Part shown: positions 21,330 through 31,072 of the stretch, in pieces
Numbering within the stretch: position 1 is the stretch's first letter
Layout: the number at the start of each line of letters is the position of its first letter
Source: Craterostigma plantagineum
Lineage: Eukaryota; Streptophyta; Magnoliopsida; Lamiales; Linderniaceae
Direction of reading: 5' to 3'
NCBI GenBank assembly: GCA_027422505.1
Contig: JAPQWV010001059.1
Span: 62,001-126,000 of the forward strand
DNA: 64,000 nucleotides
Made by a program: the position numbers and the translations under genes
The notes under the pieces: generated by a model
The model's database searches: none
Told to the model about the DNA's origin: nothing
Seen by the model: the letters and a program-made list of their open reading frames with translations, nothing else

Positions 21330-24300
21330 GCGCTTTCAATAATTTCTATGTATCATGCAATATTATAATTATTTTTATTGTTAAACATATAAAAAATATA
21401 TGAGTATACACAATACTAATTACCTTGTCGAGTGAAGAGCTATCCTCCCATCATCCAAACAATCATAAACAATCTCACCTTCCGACGTTTTCTTTACGTG
21501 TAACATAGAAATAATTATAATATTGCATGATACATTTGAAATTATTTTTAGTTGATATGGGCCATAGTAATATTTCAGACGTGTATTGTCAAATGTCAAA
21601 TATAATTCTTATACGTGTAACAATATAAAAATATTGCATTATACATTACAAATTATTTTTATTTGACATGCATATTTCTGTCGTGTATTGAAAAGAATGA
21701 TAACATTCAGATGTTCGTATTCAGTAATTAAATGTTCTAATGAATGGCAGTGGCTAAATAAATTTATAAGAGTCATAAGGTAGTGAATTATTACAATATT
21801 AAAATTATAGCATGCTACATTAGAATTTTTTTTATTTGATCTAGGCTATAATAATATTTCAGTCGTGCATTGTAAAGAATGTCAAATATATTTTTATACG
21901 TGTAACGATTTAAAAAATATTGCATTATACATTACAAATCATTTTTATTAGACGTGCACCATAATAGTATATCAGTCGTGTATTGTGAAGAATGCAAACA
22001 TTAATTAGCAATTATTTTACTTGCTTTGGGCCATAATAATATTTCAGTAATGTATTGTAAAGAATGTCAACATATTTTTTTATATGTGTAACAATATAGA
22101 AACTATTGCATTATACATTACAAATAAGTTTTATTTGGCGTTCAACGTATATTTCAATCGTGTATTGTGAAGAATGCCAACATTCAGATGTATCAGTAGT
22201 GCAAATTAAATGTTTCTAAATAATGTCAGTCGCTAACTAAATTTATAAGAGTCATAAGGTATAATGCATTATACAATATAAATAATCATAATTTTGCATG
22301 TGACATGAGAAATTATTTTTAATTCACATGCGTCATAATAATATTTCAGTCGTGTATTATAAAGAATGTCAAATATTTTTTATATGTGTACAATATAAAA
22401 ATTATTGAATTATATTGTAGAAATTATTTTGAATTGACGTGCGCCATAATAATATTTCAATCGTGTATTGTGAAGAATGCCAACATACGTTAAAATTATT
22501 TTTACTTGATCTGAGCCATAATAATATTCAGTCATGTATTGTAAAAATGTCCAATATATTTTTTATACGTGCAACAATATAAAAAATATTGCATTATAAA
22601 TTACAAAGTATTTTTACTTGATCTGGTCTGGCCATAATAATTTTTCAATCATGTATTCTGAAGAATGCCAGATGTTCGCATCAGTAGTGCAAATCAAATG
22701 TTTCTAATGAATGCCGGTCGCTAAGAATAATAAGGTGTAATGCAATATTATAATATAAAAAATCATAATTTTGCATGATACATAGAAATTATTTTTAACT
22801 GACATGCATCATAATAATATTCTAGTCGTGTATTGTAAAGAATGTCAAATATATTTTTTATACGTATAACAATATAAATTACCCTATACGTTAGAAATCA
22901 TTTTGATTTAAATTGCGCCATAATAAATTCTAGTCGTGTATTGTGAAAGATGTCAACATATGTTAGAAATTATTTTTACTTAATCTGGGCCATAATAATA
23001 TTTCAGTCGTGTATTGTATAGAATGTCAAATATTTTTATACAACAATATAGAAAATATTGCGTGACACATTACAAATTATTTTTACTTGACGTGCGTCAT
23101 AATAATATTTCAGTCGTATATTGTAAACAATGTCAAATATATTTTTTTCTACGTGTAACAATATAAAAATTATTGCATTATACAGTACAAATCATTTTTA
23201 TTTGACATGCGCCATAATAAAATTTCAGTCATGCTATGTGAAGAATGCCAACATATATTAAAAATTATTTTTTAGTTGATCTGGGCCATAATAATATTTC
23301 AGTCGTGTATTGTGAAGAATGTCAAATATATTTTTATACGTGTAACAATATAAAATAATATTGCATTATATGTCAACTTGTGAACAACATCATTAATATG
23401 ATCTTTGTGAGTCTTATTGTACGATCGTTACTGAAGCAGTCGTGTAATTAAAGGGTTTGTCCTAGAACTTTAGGTCCAGACATCTTGTAAGGCTTCGTGC
23501 GATTTCTCATCATACATTTTATTTGCACTACTGACAACTACTATGGAAGACTTCATTTAATTTGTACTACTGAATACGAACATCTGAATGTTGGCATTCT
23601 TCACAATACACGACTGAGATATTATTATGGCGCATGTCAAGTAAAATAATAATCAAAATTTAGCATGATACATGAGAAATTATTTTTAATTGACATGCAT
23701 CATAATAATATTTTAGTCATGTATTGTAAAGAATATCAAATATATTTTTATACGTGTAACAATATAAATTGCACTATACGTTAGAAATCATTTTGATTTT
23801 AACGTGCGCCATAATAATATTTCAGTCGTGTATTGTGAAGAATGCCAACATACGTAAGAAATTATTTTTACTTGACGTGCGCCATAATAAAATTCAGTCA
23901 TGTATTGTAAAGAATGTCATATATATTTTTTCTACGTGTAACAATATAAAAAATATTGCATTATACGGTACAAATCATTTTTATTTGACGTGCGCCATAA
24001 TAATATTTCAGTCATGCTATGTGAAGAATGCCAACATATATTAAAAATTATTTTTTACGTGATCTGGGTCTAATAATGTTTCAGACGTGTATTGTAAATA
24101 ATTTCAAAATATTTTGCTTTTATACATGTAACAATAAAAAATAATATTGCATTATATATCAACTTGTGAACGGCATCATTTTAATCATGAACTTTGTGAG
24201 TCATATTTTTGCACGACTGTCACTGAAGCAGTCATGTAATTAAAGGATTTGTCCTAGAACTTTAGGTCCAGACATCTTGTAAGGCTCATAGTCGTGCGAT

Positions 24301-24550
24301 TTCTCATCATACATTTTATTTGCACTACTGGCTAATATGGAAGACTTCATTTAATTTGCCGAATACGAACGTCTGAATGTTGGCATTCTTCGCAATACAC
24401 TACTGAGATATTATTTTGGCGCATGTCAAATAAAAAAAAAATTGTAATGTATAATACAATAGTTTATTTTTGTTACACGTATAAAATTTATATTGACATT
24501 ATTTAGAATACAGGACAGAAATATTATTATGGCTCATATCAACTAAAAAT
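21330..24550. repeat. AT-rich satellite-like array, composite unit about 185-195 bp
   Basis: Dozens of imperfect copies of ccataataatatttcagtcg followed by tgtattgtRaagaatgYcaa, alternating with gtgtaacaatataaa and ttgcattatacattacaaat. Core spacing alternates between about 70 and about 115 bp, giving a composite unit of roughly 190 bp. Around 23590-23650 and 24380-24440 the core appears in the opposite orientation, next to a second module (caacttgtgaac ... tttaggtccagacatcttgt) that is present twice, about 770 bp apart. No protein is encoded; the 91-codon ORF at 23769 simply reads the repeat. Confidence 0.8.
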
Positions 24551-24739
24551 ATGTATCATCCAATATATGAGTGTACACTACTAATGAAGACTATTTTTAG
24601 ACTTACAAAAAAAAAATATAGTATACGCTACTAACGAAGACTTAGATGACATAAATGTATTGAGCTCTTTCCATTCATCAGAAACATTTTATTTGAACTA
24701 CTGAAAATTATGAAGCAAGACTTAGACATATCTTACAAA

Positions 24740-25395
24740 CTTATTGAGCGACTTCCGATGCTTAGCTTCACTTGTTCGACTTCTTTCTTAGCCATAGCAA
24801 TGGATGCTTCTATTTCGTCGTGAGTCTGAGCAGCATATAAGTAGCTAACTCAGCTTTCAAATCTCTGAGCAGCCCATTTGCTCTTGCATTCCGTCTTAAG
24901 ATCATTAGTGAAATCCATCGTTTTGCACAACTTCGAAAGCTCTTCCTCAGTGTCCTTAAACTCCCTTTCCCATTGTCTCATCTTCAGAGAATATGTCTAG
25001 GGATGTAAAATTTAATCTCTATTATATGTATATGCGTAAGTTCATTTATCAACCATTCAATTGTTTGTAGTCACCAAGTTAGCGTTTACATATTAAAATA
25101 TTTAAATCTCTGTCAGTAGTGCAAAGTTTGATAGTTTTGGCGAATCGAGGTAGTTCAAATACTTGTTCAGGAATGTTCCTGTCATATCATAAAAAGAAAC
25201 AAAAAGTAGAAGTTTACTAATCCCCATTCTGAGGAGGTCAATGCCAATACTGAAAAAACACAGAATCTTTTAAATACTTCATAAATTCACCAACATGCGA
25301 TGGTAAGATCCTGTGGATTGTCATGACGAACAAATAATGCATATCCATTTCGCAAAATGTGTACTTCACTGCCGTCTCGGCTAAGAAACCACGTG
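24740..25395 (-). pseudogene. Unrecognised coding remnant with coiled-coil character
   Basis: Minus strand, near 25000-24750: MRQWEREFKDTEEELSKLC then TNDLKTECKSKWAAQRFE, a stop or frameshift, and ASIAMAKKEVEQVKLSIG. Near 25395-25295: WFLSRDGSEVHILRNGYALF followed by VRHDNPQDLTIA. These read as real protein, with heptad spacing in the first piece. I do not recognise a family. Whether the two pieces belong together is unknown. No intact ORF remains. Confidence 0.35.
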
Positions 25396-25629
25396 CAAAA
25401 ATTGGAAAATGTTATGTAAAATATTTCAATTGTCATAGTATATGATATTCAGTATTAACAATTATATTAAATATTTATTATGTTTTTGATAATGGTCTTG
25501 CAATATCCAAACGCAGTTTGGTTCACTCTTACAATAAAAATATTTATGAAAAGAATAAGTTGCCATTAGTTTTGATGGTCAGTGGTGCAATTATAGTTAC
25601 TTCAGCGAATCTATATAAATTCTAGTAGT

Positions 25630-27285
25630 AGAAATTACTTAATCAATTATACAACTAAATGGCAAAACTAATATACTGTGGGAGGGTTTTTGTTTTTTAT
25701 AACTGCTACTTCTCATTTTCCATTCTTAAAATTTGTATTCACGGTTGAAAATTATATGGTCAATATATAGGTGTTATATGAGATAAAGGACGTGATTAAG
25801 TAATTCATACAACTTTTGTAATGATATATTTTTTATTAACTGTGTCATCGTTTACATTTTTGTATGACATGTTTGAATATTTGTCAGTGGTGCGAATATA
25901 ATGTTCTAATGTGTTGCAGTCGGCGAACAATTTTGTAAGAGTAGTTTATGTCTACATCGATAGTGTATTCTCATAGATTTCCAATGTTATTCTATGCATT
26001 CATAAGACAAACTGTTTCAGGCGAAGTAATAAATCTATCAATACGTTCTTAAATTTGGTTGAATATGATGTTTCCGATGAGATGTTACAATTACATGTCA
26101 AACCTGTAAAAACATATTTGAATGGATGTATGAAACCTCCTAAAGTCAGTGTCAAAGATTCTTTTTACTTCCTTTCCGTCTACAGTTTTCCTATCTTCAT
26201 CCAGTAAATTATTAGATAAGCATGCATTATGTTTGCTTATGGCCGTAACATTTTGCATATGAATGCACAACTGCTGTATAATGTTATTATGCCCTATCAC
26301 GACGTTCGTATATGGCTTAGATCCATTTGAAATAATGCACGACCTCCTGATTATGCGACTGCTTCAATAACAATCGTGCAAAAATAGGACAAACCCTAAA
26401 TAAGTGTTAATAATGAATTATGATATTAGAAACATAACTACGTAGAACTTAAAGAAATCAGATTCCAATACATACTCTTTACACCTGCAAGAAACTGGAC
26501 GACTGTACGAAAACTATTGCACGACTGTTATTGAAAACAATCATGTCATTTATGAAACAGGAGTAAGAACGATGCAGTAGTGCAATATAACAATATACAT
26601 CAGTAGAGCATTATGTTCTTATTACACACTGTTAGTTAAGCAATCTCTCAGCTAATTGTTGTAGACTCCATACTCTTTACACCCGCAAGAAACTGCACGA
26701 CTGTACCAAAACTATTTCATACCGCAAGAAACTTTTTATTATATAGAATAATAGTTGATCAATGGAGCAGACTTGCAATATTGATGTTAAAAAAATTCTT
26801 ACCAATCTCCAATTCCTTAGCTTGAAGATGAGTAGAGTGGACTTGAGATCTCTTCCTCATACCAACATTCTTACCAACAGATTCGTATACTAATCAACAC
26901 TCTTTGCTCTTTCTTCTTTTATCATGTCATTTATTCTTTCATCATGACATGCTCGTATATATCCTTCTTTATTGATAATTGAAGATATCATTGAGAGAGA
27001 ACAACACACAGAAAGTCGTAGAAGTGCCAAATAATGGGTTCTTATTGAACGACTTCTATTCATTAGACACATTTAATTTGAACTACTGACAATACTTATA
27101 AAGACTTAGACGCCTCTTACAAATTTCTTGTGCGCTTTCAATAATTTTATGTATCATGCAATATTATAGTTATTTTATTGTTAAACATATACAAAATATA
27201 TGAGTATACACAATAATAATTACCTTGTCGAGTGAAGAGCTATCCTCCCATCTTCCAAACAATCATAAACAATCTCACCTTCCCA
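25630..27285 (+). repeat. Segmental direct repeat, copy 2
   Basis: Second copy of the segment at 19590-21480, offset about 5.8-6.0 kb. It lacks the Cassandra solo LTR and so shows the empty site (catcgatagtg near 25955). It also carries hairpin-like cacgactg/cagtcgtg pairs (near 26345 and 26520) seen in copy 1. Confidence 0.8.
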
Positions 27286-27385
27286 CATCCTAAAAACGCC
27301 GTCGTATCCATCTTTAGAACCATAATTGTAATGATAATTATATTTCATTTTCATTTTAATACCAGTTATGCTTGGTTTCTCGATG

Positions 27386-27747
27386 GAAGTTAGAAGAGCT
27401 AAATAACTTTAGGTATTGAATGGTCAGATATTAATATAGTAAGAAGCTAGGGGAAGCGAACGGTTGCCTCGAGATATAACAATAGTCTTGAAGTTTAAGA
27501 ACCCCATATTAAATACACAATGTGGTGATTTAATTCAGTATCCCCAGGCAACCCGAGAAATCGATTGAAGTTAGAAGAGCTAAATAACTTTAGGTATTGA
27601 ATGGTCAGATATTAATATAGTAAGAACCTAGGGGAAACGAACGGTTTCCTCGAGATATAATAATAGTCTGGAAGTTTAAGAACCCCATATTAAATATACA
27701 ATGTGGTTATTTAATTCAGTATGCCCAGGCAACCCGAGAAACGAATT
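27386..27747 (+). repeat. 181-bp tandem duplication, two copies
   Basis: gaagttagaagagctaaata begins at 27386 and again at 27567. The two units differ at few positions (agaagctagg/agaacctagg, ggttgcctcg/ggtttcctcg, tccccagg/tgcccagg). Noncoding. Confidence 0.85.
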
Positions 27748-28443
27748 CAAAATCTGGGTAGCATAATTGTTTGGGCAGTCACTAATTGAAAGTTTCTGTA
27801 CTGCTAAAGAATAAGGAATACAAAAAAAATGGAGATTAGCAAAATCAATGACATATAATGTTTCAGAAAGAAAAATAAAACTTGTTGTTTTTTCACCGCA
27901 GGATAAACAAAAATATTCCCTTTAGCTTAGCATCAATGACCTTAAGGTCTTCCATTTTCGTGCCCTTAAGATTGCACAAACCTCAATTCGATCACAAACT
28001 AACCCGAAACCCACCAATCAATAACATCCCGCTAATCCAAGACCAAAGTTAACATATGCCAAACATCCCTCAATTTTTTTCCATCACAACTGTTTACTAA
28101 TTGACGTTCGGAATAGAAACAACAACCACAATTATGTAGTACAGAACCAAAAAATGTTGAAGTGGTTGGTTACCTTTTTCTCGCCATTCGTCCAAGGATA
28201 ATCAAATGGGAAATTTATCTGTCATTTGGCCACTCAACATAACATGCATGATTTTATCGGAACCAAATTGTCCTATATCAAGCGATGTGCCTCATGAGCA
28301 TCGTCTTCAACATATAGATATCTAGAGACAAATAGTCATAATCATTATATTCTTATATATCATACATATTATTTACAATTATTTATATATATGCGTCTGC
28401 ATTAGCAATTGTATGTAAAACATGTAATGAGATGATCATTTAC
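27748..28443. other. Intergenic, nothing recognised
   Basis: AT-rich, no coding frame of note, no RNA gene. A short palindromic AT run lies near 28380. Confidence 0.5.
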
Positions 28444-28600
28444 CAATATAGCCACTTGTGAACGAATAGACTACAATCAGCCCTACGCAGTGGAAACCTC
28501 TTCGGCTCAAATCGTTGCTTAGTAGTTCAGATTCCGACGTCTTAGATGGTACTTGGGGCCCCTGGAGAAACTCATTCTTTACCTGCTTGTGGTTTACGAA
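28444..28600 (-). pseudogene. DNA-3-methyladenine glycosylase (TAG type) exon fragment
   Basis: The minus strand has an uninterrupted frame of about 50 residues including VPSKTSESELLSNDLSRRGF and HCVGLIVVYSF. The S.DL.RRGF..VGP..VYSFMQ block is a signature of TAG-type glycosylase I, which removes 3-methyladenine from alkylated DNA in base excision repair. Here GP is GL and the following MQ-A-GL-NDH, which carries catalytic-site residues, is replaced by TSGYIG before a GT that could be a splice donor. Only this one exon is found, so it is a gene fragment, perhaps carried by a transposon. Family assignment is from memory of the motif. Confidence 0.6.
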
Positions 28601-29255
28601 AGGCCATCAATTAGAGTATTTAATGAAAGCTGGACCAAACGTTTGATCTCCGTCGCCCTCGTCACGTGCACTACTTGAAGGCGAATGCATAATAGATATA
28701 TGGAAAAGATCAACTCACTCAGTCAAAGTAAGATCAACTGAAACATGCGTTCAACTCGATGCCCAACACAAAGCACATTCATAAACGTAGAACAAGTAAA
28801 CACATATAAGCTAACAAATACATACTACTTGCACCCGCCAAAACAGTTTATATTTCTGTTCAGTTACGGCCTTAACATGTTGCGTATTAATACACGACTG
28901 TTGTGTTCTATCATTATGCACTACGGCGTCATTCTTAAATGATTCTGACTCATTTAAAATTTTGTATGACCGCATGTTTGCTATATTACACTACTGCTTC
29001 AATTACGGTCGTGAAAACTATAACAAACCCTAAATAAACTTCAAATATACGTTCTTAATTTATAAATGTATATTATAACAGTCATCCAAAAAAAAGAGTG
29101 TTCCAATACAAACCAAACAAATAAACTAGAATAAATGTTCCAATACATACTTTTTGCACCCGCAAACGTAGGAGAAATATTTTAAAAACTAACCTTTAAG
29201 ACCAAAGAATTAAATGTTAGAGGCCAGCGTCTTGAAATAACGATCTCAGGAAAAG

Positions 29256-29887
29256 GTTCATGACTGCCAATAAGATGTGGCACTTGCAACCAAAATTCAG
29301 AACAAATAAAATAGAAATGGCGAAGACATCTTCAGGAATCCATGGAAAAGCCAAAACAAATATTATGCTCGGGTCATAGTTTTCTTTGTATATGCCAGTC
29401 CTTACATATTGCATCTATTTGATTCGCTCCTACGCACGACGGCAAAAAGGATGTGACGAAATTGCAGAGGCTGAAAGGGAAAAGCAGGCGAAGAAGAAAC
29501 TGCCACGGTAGGAGCAGGCTGAAATAGATATCCGACTGTGGAGGAAAAAGGCGGTAGCGAAAGGCCGCCTTGTTCATGACTGCCAATAAGATGTGGCACT
29601 TGCAACCAAAATTCAGAACAAATAAAATAGAAATGGCGAAGACATCTTCAGGAATCCATGGAAAAGCCAAAACAAATATTATGCTCGGGTCATAGTTTTC
29701 TTTGTATATGCAGTCCTTACATATTGCATCTATTTGATTCGGTCCTACGCACGACGGCAAAAAGGATGTGATGAAATTGCAGAGGCTGAAAGGGAAAAGC
29801 AGGCGAAGAAGAAACTGCCACGGCCGGAGCAGGCTGAAATAGATATCCAACGGTGGAGGAAAAAGGCGGTAGCGAAAGGCCGCCTTG
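29256..29887 (+). repeat. 316-bp tandem duplication, two copies
   Basis: gttcatgactgccaataaga begins at 29256 and at 29572, and each unit ends aaggccgccttg. The copies differ at a few positions only (catatgccag/catatgcag, gattcgctcc/gattcggtcc, gtaggagc/gccggagc). They extend an apparent open frame on both strands. Confidence 0.88.
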
Positions 29888-29970
29888 CTCCTGACATCCT
29901 CAAAGAGGAGGCCGTCGCACACTACATGGAAAATTATCAAAAGTCAACAATGCATATTGTAAGAAAATAA
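29734..29970 (+). pseudogene. Charged ORF fragment of unknown family
   Basis: The plus frame reads RRQKGCDEIAEAEREKQAKK, then LPRPEQAEIDIQRWRKKAVA and APDILKEEAVAHYMENYQKS, a Lys/Glu-rich helical composition that looks coding. It begins in the second 316-bp unit; the first unit has a stop (TAG) in the matching place. The opposite strand also has a 188-codon open frame across the same repeats. I do not recognise either. Likely a remnant. Confidence 0.3.
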
Positions 29971-30011
29971 AAAATTATAGATTAAGAAACTATTATATTC
30001 GTATTATTATT

Positions 30012-30449
30012 ACATCGATGACGACCCTTCCATATTGTAAGACCTCCTCTTTGTTAGGACCCCACTGTACTCTACGTAGTTTCCAAGCTCCAAGCGTAGC
30101 CAAGACCGTCGACCTGCGTATATTCGAACATTTCGTGAAAATTATGGAAAAGAAGGTATTTTCTTTAATGTATGTGAAATAGATTTGATTGTTTTCAGTA
30201 TTTATACGTTATCAGCGTAGATGACATCTGCACCTCCGCCGGCGACCATTGTCCAAATGCGTCCTTTAGGGTTCAACACCGTAAACTTCAAAGATGCGCT
30301 CGTCTGAAAAAGGATGTAATAAGATGATTATACCGGAAAATTTTCTCATGAGTTTGAGGATTCGATAAGTACCTTCGTCGAGGGAATGGAGAAACTCTCA
30401 ATAGGCCTCATAACTTCCGAAAGGCAATGGGAATTCGATGCTTCCCCAT
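30012..30449 (-). pseudogene. ATP-citrate lyase subunit A pseudogene, three exons
   Basis: Minus strand. Exon at 30449-30373 (after tgctgcag, before gtactt): WGSIEFPLPFGSYEAY, a stop, then EFLHSLDE. Exon at 30303-30208 (after tttttcag, before gtataa): [20 protein letters not shown] followed by [11 protein letters not shown]. Exon at 30113-30012 (after atacgcag): VDGLGYA, then LGNYVEYSG and PNKEEVLQYGRVVIDV in shifted frames. This is the order and exon phasing of plant ACLA, whose cytosolic complex with ACLB makes acetyl-CoA from citrate; [19 protein letters not shown] is highly conserved there. One stop and at least two frameshifts, and the rest of the gene is missing nearby. Retained introns mean it arose by genomic duplication or transposon capture, not by reverse transcription of mRNA. 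Confidence 0.85.
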
Positions 30450-30950
30450 CTGCAGCATTAAACAATAAGAAATCATCATTTCCTCGACCTAGACCACCCA
30501 CTATTCAAGAAAGTTTTTGGCCCAAGCAAATGATGATCATGGATCTGGCTTGCACGATGGAGGATGAGAAAATACCGATTCTCTACGGTTAATTAAAGAT
30601 AAAGTTTTGATTCTCCTTACGACTGATTTTACGTGTTTAGTTTTTTCATTCAATATACACCAAGCACGTGGCTCAACTCAAGATTAGAATGAATTGATGA
30701 TGTCATCCATGTAATTCCACTCACATATAGACCTAAAATAGTTATTATCTATCTAAAAATTGAAGTGTCATATAACAGTTGGCTATAAGGGTAGTCAACG
30801 AGAAGCCAAGATCCAACATGTATAAGTATATGCTTTGGTTATAATAATATAAAAAGCCGGCCAGTCACTACTAAGTTGAGGTTGGAATAATCAATCGTGC
30901 ATTTGAGGTTGGGATCATCAGTCGTGCGATTGCATTGAATAACGTATATT

Positions 30951-31072
30951 AATCTATATTATAGTAATTCAACCCCTGTACTTTATAAACTTTATTGACA
31001 ACAACAATCTTAATCTATATTATAGTAATTCAGCCCCTGTACTTTATAAACTTTATTGACAACAACAGTCTT
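30951..31072 (+). repeat. 61-bp tandem duplication, two copies
   Basis: aatctatattatagtaattc begins at 30951 and 31012. The units differ at about two positions (aacccc/agcccc, caatct/cagtct). Confidence 0.9.

Larger units (their letters stand above)
19590..21480 (+). repeat. Segmental direct repeat, copy 1
   Basis: Matches 25630-27285 along most of its length (for example acaactaaatggcaaaa near 19600 and 25650, ttctcatagatttccaat near 20140 and 25970, aatctccaattcc near 21022 and 26802). Differences are many small substitutions and indels plus the Cassandra insertion in this copy only. The two copies bracket the AT-rich satellite array. Confidence 0.8.

Noticed and set aside
23769..24044. 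91-codon ORF in the AT-rich array
   Set aside because: It merely reads the repeat (FQSCIVKNANI repeated); there is no sign of a gene.
21330..24550. CRISPR-like array
   Set aside because: The repeats are plant satellite-type, variable, with no unique equal spacers, and the DNA is eukaryotic.
29374..29940. 188-codon minus-strand ORF as a membrane protein
   Set aside because: Hydrophobic runs arise from the complement of a Lys/Glu-rich plus frame and are doubled by the 316-bp repeat; no family recognised.
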